DNA from: Sulfuriferula multivorans
GTDB taxonomy: Bacteria > Pseudomonadota > Gammaproteobacteria > Burkholderiales > Thiobacillaceae
Length of the DNA: 5,535 nucleotides
Direction of reading: 5' to 3'
Assembly (NCBI GenBank): GCA_010365175.1
Contig: JAAFGW010000207.1
Span: forward strand, 1 to 5,535
Both the position numbers and the translations under genes were made by a program. Below, piece after piece: positions 1 through 5,535 of this stretch (position 1 is the first letter of the stretch; each line of letters begins with the position of its first letter). The notes beneath the pieces are model-generated. The model was not told the origin of the DNA. It was given only the letters and a program-made list of their open reading frames with translations, and ran no database searches.

Positions 1-277
1 GCAAGGCACAGAAAACGGTGGTCATCCCCGATCCGTACGCCTTTTCCAGATACATGACAATGCCGCCGGACGAGGGATAGGCGTTGGACATTTTTATGTA
101 GGAGTAGGCGCTGAAAGCGACCACTATCGCCGCCACCAGAAAGGCGATGGGAAACAGCTCGCCCGCCAGTTCGGCCACCTGTCCGGTCAACGCAAAGATG
201 CCGGCACCGATCATCACGCCGGTGCCCATTGCGATAGCGCCGGTAAGCTTCAAACTGTTTGCTTTATATGCTTCCAA
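1..277 (-). CDS. APC-superfamily amino acid permease, N-terminal fragment
   Basis: This is the first 92 codons of a gene that runs off the left edge. The product begins MEAYKANSLKLTGAIAMGTG and continues with VMIGAGIFALTGQVAELAG, the glycine-rich first transmembrane helix typical of the APC superfamily, where the unwound GxGIF segment binds the amino acid carboxylate. A second hydrophobic helix follows (about residues 42-58, FPIAFLVAAIVVAF), then AYPSSGGIVMYLEKAYG, matching the conserved 'YPxxGGxYxY' loop of the family. By family knowledge it is an inner-membrane amino acid or amine transporter; the substrate cannot be told. No ATG lies in frame before the first helix. I chose the TTG at 277-275 because a GGAGA Shine-Dalgarno sequence stands 6 bases upstream. 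The next in-frame ATG, at residue 17, would cut into helix 1. The gene starts 42 bp after the flavoprotein stop with no terminator between, so the two are probably co-transcribed. Confidence 0.85.
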   Translation of the reverse strand, partial: MEAYKANSLKLTGAIAMGTGVMIGAGIFALTGQVAELAGELFPIAFLVAAIVVAFSAYSYIKMSNAYPSSGGIVMYLEKAYGSGMTTVFCAL

Positions 278-283
278 AGATGG

Positions 284-288
284 TCTCC
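284..288 (-). promoter_or_regulatory. Ribosome binding site deciding the TTG start of the permease
   Basis: On the minus strand GGAGA is followed by six bases and then TTG GAA GCA TAT. This good spacing supports TTG at 277-275 as the permease start. The ATG overlapping this site (290-288) is out of frame with the permease. Confidence 0.6.
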
Positions 289-319
289 ATTGTTGGCACG
301 GTATAAACCCTTAGCGGAC

Positions 320-1504
320 TCACAAATACCGCAGGTAAAACAGGTAGAGCCTTTCGAACATATTTTTTACACCAATCAATTTCTTCGAATGTCGGGGAAA
401 GAGGTTCCAGAACGGTGGTTTGTTATCCGCGGCCCGGTGCAACCACAGGGCATCATTCTCCATATTGAGAATGCAAGAGAGTTCATACCGGTAAGTACTG
501 GTAGGCGACATACCGTTAATCACAGCCTGCATGTTCTTTGCCGCAGCCTGGGAGCGAAACTGCGCCATATGCGCCTGGTGCGGTACCCACGGCGGCGGAT
601 TTTCATGATTGGCGCAATCCCCGGCGGCGAAGACATGGCTCAGCCCTTTTACCTGTCCGTATTTGTCCACATCGATTTGCCCGCCGGCGGACACGGAAAG
701 ACAGGATTCCCGAACCAGCCGGGAACCGGTTATCCCGGGTGAATACAGCACCAGATCCACCCGGTGAAATGCCCCGTCTTTATCACGCATTCCGCCCGCG
801 ACAAATTCGACCGGTTCGTATCCGTAGTCAAGAATGATCCCCCGTTCACGCATCCGGTCGGTGATCGCGCCGGTCTCGCCAGGATCGATATCCGGCGAGA
901 AAAAGTGAATTTCGAAATTGTCCCGTACACCTCTTTCTTTCAATGCAAAATCCAGCAGGCAGGCACACTCATACATCTGCCCGCCGCGACCGGCAGCGAA
1001 ACCATCCCGGTGGTTGATCTTGAATCCCAGATAAATGATCCCCTCGCTCATGGATTCGAGTCGACTCATAAATGTTTCCATCTCATCCGGACCGTTACAC
1101 GGCGAGAGGGTGTTTTCTTTCGTGCCGGGGATATCGGCCTCCAAAAAAGCCGGGCCGATGCCCAGAAACAGCGCATCATTTTTATAGGTTTCCCCGTTAG
1201 CGATAACGGTTCTGCCGCCATCGCGTATGTCGGTGACCACGGCATCGACAAAACGAATATTTCTGCGTCTCAGAAACGGGCGGATATCAATGCACACATC
1301 GCTCCTGCTCTTTTTCCTGGTGATGAATTCCGGTATCGCAGGAAAGTAGGTGAAACTGCCATTACCTATCAACGTAATATCGTATCGGGAATACATTCGG
1401 CGAATGAACCCGGCAAAAAATGGAAAAAACGGCAACGCGAGAAAGTATTGAATAAAGAACAAGGACGCGAATCCGTTGCCAATGATGATGACCTTTTTTT
1501 TCAT
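320..1504 (-). CDS. NAD(P)/FAD-dependent oxidoreductase, NDH-2 / sulfide:quinone reductase-like
   Basis: A 394-residue two-dinucleotide-binding-domain flavoprotein, close to the usual length for NDH-2 and SQR enzymes, which pass electrons to membrane quinones. It opens with a beta strand and the FAD motif GNGFAS (residues 9-14). TLIGNGSFTYFPAIPEF (44-60) matches the family's 'LIDxxxxHxFxP' strand. GIGPAF (115-120) and the second FAD contact VFAAGDCA (291-298) follow. The second Rossmann region lacks GxGxxG. It reads GIIYLGFKINHRDGFAAGRG followed by GQMYECACLLD, more like the SQR layout. Cys136 and Cys344 sit roughly where SQRs carry conserved cysteines, but the third position appears to be a glycine or arginine, so sulfide oxidation is uncertain. 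The FAD helix (15-36) is unusually long and hydrophobic (LFFIQYFLALPFFPFFAG), and the C-terminus (FERLYLFYLRYL) is aromatic and amphipathic; both could hold it at the inner membrane. An in-frame TGA lies just before the ATG, fixing the start. GC content is visibly lower than in the genes to its right. Confidence 0.8.
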   Translation of the reverse strand: MKKKVIIIGNGFASLFFIQYFLALPFFPFFAGFIRRMYSRYDITLIGNGSFTYFPAIPEFITRKKSRSDVCIDIRPFLRRRNIRFVDAVVTDIRDGGRTVIANGETYKNDALFLGIGPAFLEADIPGTKENTLSPCNGPDEMETFMSRLESMSEGIIYLGFKINHRDGFAAGRGGQMYECACLLDFALKERGVRDNFEIHFFSPDIDPGETGAITDRMRERGIILDYGYEPVEFVAGGMRDKDGAFHRVDLVLYSPGITGSRLVRESCLSVSAGGQIDVDKYGQVKGLSHVFAAGDCANHENPPPWVPHQAHMAQFRSQAAAKNMQAVINGMSPTSTYRYELSCILNMENDALWLHRAADNKPPFWNLFPRHSKKLIGVKNMFERLYLFYLRYL

Positions 1505-1513
1505 GTTCTGAAT

Positions 1514-1597
1514 TCAACTCCTACGTGCATTGCAGCAAGGCATAGTCACCCAGCCAAGGTGATATTTGATGGCGCCATACCGGGTGTCGTGGTTCAT
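1514..1597 (-). pseudogene. Relic resembling the N-terminus of an IS200/IS605 TnpA transposase
   Basis: A 27-codon frame reads MNHDTRYGAIKYHLGWVTMP and ends CCNARRS. The stretch YGAIKYHLGWVT closely resembles the first beta strand of IS200/IS605-family TnpA proteins, commonly of the form 'Y-x-I-K-Y-H-L-V-W-V-T-K-Y-R'. Similarity stops after VT, and the rest of the enzyme, including the HUH motif and catalytic tyrosine, is missing. Its ATG overlaps the stop of the phosphatase gene (ATGA), and its stop lies 9 bases before the flavoprotein ATG. I read it as a decayed insertion-sequence fragment that fills the whole gap between two genes. It could instead be a chance short frame. The family match is from memory of the consensus, not from a search. 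Confidence 0.5.
1518..1522 (-). promoter_or_regulatory. Shine-Dalgarno of the flavoprotein gene, long spacing
   Basis: AGGAG lies 13 bases before the flavoprotein ATG, longer than the usual 5-9. It falls in the last codons of the transposase-like relic, whose TGA stop lies between the site and the ATG. No closer Shine-Dalgarno and no in-frame alternative start is present. Confidence 0.4.
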
Positions 1598-2460
1598 GAT
1601 GCCTTCCCGGACGACACATCCTGCAGCCAATCCCGCGTCTGCGGCAGGAAGTGGACCAGCCCCTCCAGCACGCCGGCGCTGTAGTTGCCGTTCATGCCGA
1701 GCAGGCCACCGTGCGCCAGATATAAACAATCGCTGTGTCCCGCGGCCTGCACCTGCTGCAAGGCCTCGTCGCGCACGTCGTCGCGGGCATTTTTGACCAG
1801 CACCGCCTGCAGGCCGCTGGTCAGTGCGGGCAGGTCGTTCCCGCTGTCACCGGCAAACACCGTCTGCTCGGGTGTGAAGCCCTTGTGCTTCATCAGAAAT
1901 TTGATCGCGTGCAGCTTGGTGGCGTGCTCCGGCAGCACGTCTAGCAGACCGGTATCGGTCGCTTCGTCAATACTCCAGATCAGGCTGGCGCGGATACCCT
2001 CCGCATCCAGGCGCTGGCGCATCTGGCTGAGCAGATGATCCCGCTCGGTGTCCGCCGGGGCGTAATAGCTGAGCTTGAAGGTGTTCTGTTTTTCTGCCTC
2101 CTGCAACCGCAGCAATTCGATGTCGGCAAACCATGCCTGCAGATCTTCCCGGGTTTTGCCACGCCAGTCGGGGGCGATTTCTTCGTACCAGCTGTCCCAG
2201 GGACGCCAGTGACCGTCTTCGATGGCATAAATCGTCGTGCCGACATCGCCGATGGCATAGTCGGGCACCGGCAGGTCATACTCTTCAATGGCCTGCATCA
2301 GCAGTGCCTGGTGACGGCCGCTGACGTAGGCGAGGGTCAGCTCGGGCCGTTCGGCCAGACGCTGCAATAGACGCCGCGCCTCGGGCGATTCAGGCTGCGG
2401 GCCGTTGGGCAGCAGGGTGCGGTCCAGATCCGAGCACAGCAGAATGTCACTTTTCATCAT
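1594..2460 (-). CDS. HAD-IIB phosphatase, sucrose-6-phosphate phosphatase-like
   Basis: A 288-residue cytoplasmic HAD phosphohydrolase with all four motifs: DLDRT with nucleophile Asp11 and acid/base Asp13, SGR at 47-49, the motif III lysine Lys182 in LPEHATKLHAIKFL, and GDSGNDLPAL (204-213) binding Mg2+. The cap between motifs II and III is of the IIB (Cof) type. Three stretches point to the sucrose-phosphatase group (S6PP): GDVGTTIY (71-78), FKLSYYA (128-134) and the C-terminal YLAHGGLLGMNGNYSAGVLE (247-266), followed by GLVHF. Such enzymes remove phosphate from sucrose 6-phosphate made by sucrose-phosphate synthase. The related mannosylfructose- and glucosylglycerate-phosphate phosphatases cannot be excluded. 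Two adjacent ATGs can serve as start; AGGA lies 6 bases before the first. The gene overlaps the end of the glycosidase gene by 14 bp, implying one operon with coupled translation. The GH100-like partner strengthens a sucrose-type substrate. Confidence 0.82.
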   Translation of the reverse strand: MMKSDILLCSDLDRTLLPNGPQPESPEARRLLQRLAERPELTLAYVSGRHQALLMQAIEEYDLPVPDYAIGDVGTTIYAIEDGHWRPWDSWYEEIAPDWRGKTREDLQAWFADIELLRLQEAEKQNTFKLSYYAPADTERDHLLSQMRQRLDAEGIRASLIWSIDEATDTGLLDVLPEHATKLHAIKFLMKHKGFTPEQTVFAGDSGNDLPALTSGLQAVLVKNARDDVRDEALQQVQAAGHSDCLYLAHGGLLGMNGNYSAGVLEGLVHFLPQTRDWLQDVSSGKAS

Positions 2461-3733
2461 CGCTTATCCTGAAAACAGGTTGTCCGTTCAACGCATGGTG
2501 ACCGATGACCGCGGCGGCGGCACTCCAGCCCTGGTGCCGGGTGCCGCCGGGCGTGAACTTTTGGCCGTGGACGAATTCGGGGAAGCCCCAGGCCTCGCCG
2601 TCCATCGTCAGGCTATTGGCCTGATGTATCGCCTGCAGATACTTTTCGGCTTGTTCGGTTCGCTGCCGCCGCGCCAGATCGGCGACATAAAAGCCGGTGA
2701 CCATGGGCCACAGGCCGCCGTTGTGGAACTCATAGGGCTTGTTCTTGAAGTTATAGGAGAACATCACCTGCAGGTCTTCCCAGTCCGCGTCCACGGGTTC
2801 GATGACCGGATGAAACGCGGGCAGCAGCAGCAACTCGTCATTGACAACCTCCGCGGCGAGGAATTCGTCCACCTTGCTGCGCTGTGCGTCATCGGCGACA
2901 TCCAGCAGCGAGACCAGCACATTGGCGAAGGCATCGAAACGATAGCCGTAACCGGCGGGCGAGAAGAAGGGCATCCAGTGCCGGTCCGCACAATGCGGTG
3001 AGGCGGCAGCGCGTCCCTTTTCGTACAGCACCTCGTGATAGACGTCGGCGGGCGGTTTTTTGGCATCATCGAACCAGTAATTGGCGCGGATGAGATGGCC
3101 CAGGCGGCTGATTTTTTCATTAAGGACGTGGTCGCTCGAACCGTGCACCGCGGCGTGCATGCGCGCCAGCGTACGCTGGGTCTGCAGGTATAGCAGCTGA
3201 TCGTAGAGAACATAGCCATTGTGCAGGTACTCGTCGGCCCAGTCGCCGGTCAGCGGGATATACAGCAGACCACGGTTGTTGAATTCCCAGGCGCCGAGCA
3301 AAAAGTGCACCTTCTCGATGGCGGGCAGCATGTTTTCCAGAAATTTATCATCGCCCGTCGCCAGCCAGTATTCGCCGCAGCCGATGATGAACCAGAGATT
3401 GGCATCGACGCGGCCGGTAGTGCCACCGTAACTGATGCGTTGCGTCGCAGTATCGACATTGCTGGGGATCTCGCCATGCGGCCCCTGATATTGCGCCAGC
3501 GTTTCGAAGGTTTTGCGCGCCGTCTCGATGAGCCCGCTGTCCCGCGTGAGTAACGCCGCCAGCGAGATAATCGTGCCGTCACGGCCCCAGATACGCTGGT
3601 AGTTGTCGTGGCTGCTGGGGCTGGCGACGAAACCGTCCGGCGTGGCGCAGTCGCGGAGCAGCGCCAGCGCTTTCGCATAAGCTTCGCCGAAATCGGAAGC
3701 GGAATTATTTTCTATATTCATGTCTATGCTCAT
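2447..3733 (-). CDS. GH100 / alkaline-neutral-invertase-like glycoside hydrolase
   Basis: A 428-residue protein of the (alpha/alpha)6-barrel glycosidase type, without signal peptide and so probably cytoplasmic. Several blocks resemble GH100 invertases, which hydrolyse sucrose: IWGRDG with likely catalytic acid Asp52 (GH100 has WIRD), the block RISYGGTTGRVDANLWFIIG (99-118) corresponding to the family's 'GRVAPVDSGFWW' region, FHNGGLWP (336-343, GH100 HNGGSWP), and FPEF at 384-387 with Glu386 as candidate second catalytic residue. The last is followed by GTRHQGWSAAAAVIG (397-411), matching 'KQARxxQTWSIAGxL'. Automated annotation would probably say amylo-alpha-1,6-glucosidase or MGH1-like glycosidase; the substrate is inferred, not proved. 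I chose the ATG at 3733-3731, preceded by AAGGAGG, although the spacing is 14 bases. The frame stays open to a TTG at 3790, adding 19 Arg/Lys-rich residues, with only a weak site upstream. The gene overlaps the downstream sucrose-phosphatase-like gene. Confidence 0.75.
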   Translation of the reverse strand: MSIDMNIENNSASDFGEAYAKALALLRDCATPDGFVASPSSHDNYQRIWGRDGTIISLAALLTRDSGLIETARKTFETLAQYQGPHGEIPSNVDTATQRISYGGTTGRVDANLWFIIGCGEYWLATGDDKFLENMLPAIEKVHFLLGAWEFNNRGLLYIPLTGDWADEYLHNGYVLYDQLLYLQTQRTLARMHAAVHGSSDHVLNEKISRLGHLIRANYWFDDAKKPPADVYHEVLYEKGRAAASPHCADRHWMPFFSPAGYGYRFDAFANVLVSLLDVADDAQRSKVDEFLAAEVVNDELLLLPAFHPVIEPVDADWEDLQVMFSYNFKNKPYEFHNGGLWPMVTGFYVADLARRQRTEQAEKYLQAIHQANSLTMDGEAWGFPEFVHGQKFTPGGTRHQGWSAAAAVIGHHALNGQPVFRISDDEK

Positions 3734-3747
3734 GGATGATCTTTCAG

Positions 3748-3754
3748 CCTCCTT
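3748..3754 (-). promoter_or_regulatory. Strong Shine-Dalgarno AAGGAGG upstream of the glycosidase
   Basis: A near-perfect anti-16S match lies 14 bases before the ATG at 3733-3731 and favours this start over the in-frame TTG at 3790. The spacing is longer than usual. The 78-bp gap it lies in (3734-3811) holds nothing else I can name; no clear promoter or terminator is visible. Confidence 0.45.
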
Positions 3755-3811
3755 CTTCGCTCTGGGCCGCGGTTGTTTGCGCGCGAACAATCGCCGTGCG
3801 CTTGCGACGGG

Positions 3812-5535
3812 CTACACAATGTATCGGTCCCAGCCCGCATAGGAATCCTTGATCTTGCCGCGCGGGATTGCCAATGCAATCAGCAGCACTCCGCAGATCA
3901 CGCCATTCCAGATTGCTAGCGGTGAGGCGATACCATCGAGCAGCCAGGGTGCCGCGATCAGCCAGGCGCCAAACGGGATGTTGATGAAGCGAATGGCGCG
4001 CCCGACCTCGGCCCAGGCGATGATCGAGAACGTCACCACCAGCAGGCCGATCAGGTGATCGCTGTCGGCCATGGCGCCAAAGCTATCGAAACTGGGCCGG
4101 GTGAAGGTGAGCCAGACACCGATCGCGATGCTGAGCGTCAGCGTCCAGGGATAGGTGACGCCGCGCGTCGCCTGGGCCCACTGTTCGCCGGGGCTGGCGG
4201 CGAGCCCTTTGGATGTGTCATCGCTGCCGCCTTCCATCGCATCGCCGGTCCAGAAGGTGCGCCAGAACGGCTTGCCTTGCTTGCGCGCCCCTACCAGGAA
4301 CTGGCCCATGGCGACAAACTCGTTGAGCGAATACGGAATCATCACCGCCATCGCGAGTGCGGCGATCAGGCACAGCGTGCACCAGGTGCCGATCACGATC
4401 GGCTGGACGATGACAAAATAGATGCTGACGACACCCAGCGGCAGAACCAGGATGGCCAGCCCCAGCACCATCCATGGCATGGTGCGCCAGCGCGTCTTGC
4501 CAGCCATCCATATCATCACCAGCTCGAGCGTATAGACGATAGCGCCCAGGGCACCATCGGCAATCGGCCAGGCCTTGGACATATCTGATGTGATGATGGT
4601 CTCGGTGCCGTTCATCACACCCTTCATGTCACCGCTGCCGGCGAAGAACGGTTCCCAGACGTTATCGATGTGGCCGAGCTGATAGGCGCCGAGGACGCGC
4701 GCGATCAGAAACCCAATCAGAGCGAGTACAGCGATCGGCATGCGCTGTAACCAGCTTGCCGGCGTATAGGCCCAGCCCGGCGGTACGTCCGGCTTGCCCA
4801 TCATGCCGGCCATGCTCATGCCCGGCATCATCGGGATCAGCACCGACAGCGCGATCACCAGCATACCGACCAGTGTCCCATTGGCATAAGCCTCCGGCAA
4901 CGGCGTCCAGAACACCAGCGGCGCAAACAACAACCACAGGCCGACGAAAGCGTTGGCCCACTGCGCCCAGGGATTGCGGCGCCACGCATCCGCGGACAGC
5001 ACACTGAAAACAATTACCAGGATGCCGCTGATGACATCGCTCCAGATCATCAGCAGGTTGCGCAACTCGAACGACGCCAGCCCGCGATCGGCCATCACCT
5101 GTAACTGGTTGGCGTCGGGAGCGAAGTCGCTCATGTAGCCAAGCGTGAACGGGCTGGTCAGCAGCCAGAAGCCGAGCATCAGGTTGAGATAGTGCGGCCA
5201 CAGCATCTTGCGATGGTCTTCGACCATCATGTCCGGATGTTCGCCATCATGCGGCTTCGCACCGCCGCGCGGCACCAGAGTCATGCCGCACTTGGGGCAA
5301 TTGCCCGGTTCGTTTGTCACGACCTCGGGGTGCATCGGGCAGGTGTACTCCACGGACTCCCCGTCCGACATCGCGAGGTCATGGTCGGCATGTTCGCTAT
5401 GTTCGCTATGTTCGCTATGTTCGCTATGTTCGCTATGTTCGCTATGTTCTTCGGACGAGGCGGTGCGCAGTTCCAGCGCCATGCCGCACTTGGGGCAGCG
5501 GCCCGGTTCGCTGGCCACCACTTCGGGGTGCATCG
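3812..5535 (-). CDS. Heavy-metal-binding, SPW-repeat and VKOR-like membrane protein, 5'-truncated
   Basis: The 573 codons seen from the first ATG are not the real start. The window cuts a CPMHPEV motif, so the gene continues to the right. Residues here count from that ATG. The N-terminal part carries two heavy-metal-binding modules: MHPEVVASEPGRCPKCGM (1-18) and CPMHPEVVTNEPGNCPKCGM (65-84), a type common in Cu/Ag efflux proteins. A Ser-Glu-His tract (about 28-52) lies between them. About twelve membrane segments follow. SPW-like repeats appear around 112-131 (LLTSPF), 193-212 (LLFAPL), 463-481 and 517-533 (LIAAPWLL). In the middle, residues 264-400 resemble vitamin K epoxide reductase: GALGAIVYTLELVMIWMAG (327-345) and GTWCTLCLIAALAM (382-395) with the Cys385-Cys388 pair. 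The two loop cysteines of classical VKOR are absent between 100 and 380. Inferred role: an inner-membrane thiol/quinone-linked protein tied to metal handling. It ends 78 bp before the glycosidase start on the same strand, so co-transcription is possible but the functions look unrelated. Confidence 0.8.
   Translation of the reverse strand, partial: MHPEVVASEPGRCPKCGMALELRTASSEEHSEHSEHSEHSEHSEHSEHADHDLAMSDGESVEYTCPMHPEVVTNEPGNCPKCGMTLVPRGGAKPHDGEHPDMMVEDHRKMLWPHYLNLMLGFWLLTSPFTLGYMSDFAPDANQLQVMADRGLASFELRNLLMIWSDVISGILVIVFSVLSADAWRRNPWAQWANAFVGLWLLFAPLVFWTPLPEAYANGTLVGMLVIALSVLIPMMPGMSMAGMMGKPDVPPGWAYTPASWLQRMPIAVLALIGFLIARVLGAYQLGHIDNVWEPFFAGSGDMKGVMNGTETIITSDMSKAWPIADGALGAIVYTLELVMIWMAGKTRWRTMPWMVLGLAILVLPLGVVSIYFVIVQPIVIGTWCTLCLIAALAMAVMIPYSLNEFVAMGQFLVGARKQGKPFWRTFWTGDAMEGGSDDTSKGLAASPGEQWAQATRGVTYPWTLTLSIAIGVWLTFTRPSFDSFGAMADSDHLIGLLVVTFSIIAWAEVGRAIRFINIPFGAWLIAAPWLLDGIASPLAIWNGVICGVLLIALAIPRGKIKDSYAGWDRYIV
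5283..5337. repeat. Direct repeat coding for the second metal-binding module
   Basis: This 55-bp segment repeats at 5481-5535, exactly 198 bp away (66 codons). The blocks atgccgcacttggggca and tcggggtgcatcg are identical in both; the middle differs at several positions. Each copy encodes the MHPE...CPKCGM metal-binding module, so the pair reflects an in-frame internal duplication. Confidence 0.85.
5391..5449. repeat. 9-bp tandem repeat, six perfect copies plus a partial one
   Basis: On the plus strand the unit tgttcgcta is repeated six times without a mismatch, followed by a partial tgttc. On the coding strand it reads AGC GAA CAT, giving six Ser-Glu-His triplets flanked by the related triplets Glu-Glu-His and Ala-Asp-His. 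Because the unit is a multiple of three, copy number can change without a frameshift. Perfect identity, including at third codon positions, points to recent expansion by replication slippage. Confidence 0.97.
5481..5535. repeat. Direct repeat coding for the first visible metal-binding module (cut by edge)
   Basis: Partner of the repeat at 5283-5337. It reaches the window edge inside the codons for Pro-Met-His-Pro, so the duplicated unit probably continues beyond it, and further copies may exist there. Confidence 0.8.

Noticed and set aside
1569..1578. Palindrome atggcgccat as an operator or transposon end hairpin
   Set aside because: Only ten bases, contains the common GGCGCC core, and codes for YGAI within the relic; a chance palindrome is enough to explain it.
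764..1684. Plus-strand open frame of 306 codons opposite the flavoprotein
   Set aside because: It is antisense to a gene with clear FAD motifs and shows no recognisable domain or hydrophobic pattern of its own; an open frame caused by the codon composition of the real gene.
3734..3790. N-terminal extension of the glycosidase from the TTG at 3790
   Set aside because: The extra 19 residues are Arg/Lys-rich and lie outside the barrel, and the only strong Shine-Dalgarno is downstream of this TTG. Kept only as an alternative.
3770..3790. Hairpin around TTGTTCGCGCGCAAACAA as a terminator
   Set aside because: The stem is short with a mismatch and no T-run follows on the minus strand, so termination is not supported.
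4055..4588. Plus-strand open frame of 177 codons opposite the VKOR-like gene
   Set aside because: Low-complexity Gly/Ala/Asp/His/Arg composition typical of the antisense of a membrane-protein gene; no motif and no ribosome binding site of note.
5391..5449. Possible CRISPR-like array
   Set aside because: The repeats are 9 bp with no spacers and encode a Ser-Glu-His tract in frame; a simple tandem repeat.

Overview
The window holds five genes and one gene relic, all on the minus strand, so transcription runs from high to low coordinates. In that order they are: a large membrane protein cut by the right edge (heavy-metal-binding repeats + SPW repeats + a VKOR-like domain), a GH100/invertase-like glycosidase, a HAD phosphatase of the sucrose-phosphatase type, a 27-codon relic resembling the start of an IS200/IS605 transposase, a flavoprotein of the NDH-2/sulfide:quinone reductase group, and the N-terminus of an APC-superfamily amino acid permease cut by the left edge. 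I see no RNA genes, CRISPR array, intact insertion sequence or convincing terminator, and no gene-free stretch over 300 bases.

The organism looks like a moderately high-GC Gram-negative bacterium. A proteobacterium, perhaps a chemolithotrophic or salt-exposed gammaproteobacterium, is my best guess, but this rests on gene types only and is weak.

Region 5535-3812: the metal-binding/VKOR membrane protein. Its N-terminal part carries two near-identical CPMHPE...CPKCGM modules separated by a Ser-Glu-His tract encoded by six perfect 9-bp repeats. Region 3733-1594: a tightly coupled pair (14-bp overlap) of a GH100-like hydrolase and a sucrose-6-phosphate-phosphatase-like HAD enzyme. Together they suggest turnover of sucrose or a related non-reducing sugar, possibly a compatible solute; no sugar-phosphate synthase is in the window. 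Region 1597-1514: the transposase-like relic, whose ATG overlaps the phosphatase stop codon. Region 1504-1: the flavoprotein and the permease, 42 bp apart and probably co-transcribed.

Base composition changes at the relic. Sampled 60-base lines in the flavoprotein gene are near 40% GC, while sampled lines in the genes to its right are 65-68%. The relic may therefore mark an old mobile-element junction next to a segment of different origin. The most distinctive items are the multi-domain VKOR fusion that lacks the usual loop cysteines, the histidine-rich slippage repeat, the sugar-enzyme pair and the transposase-like relic at the composition boundary.
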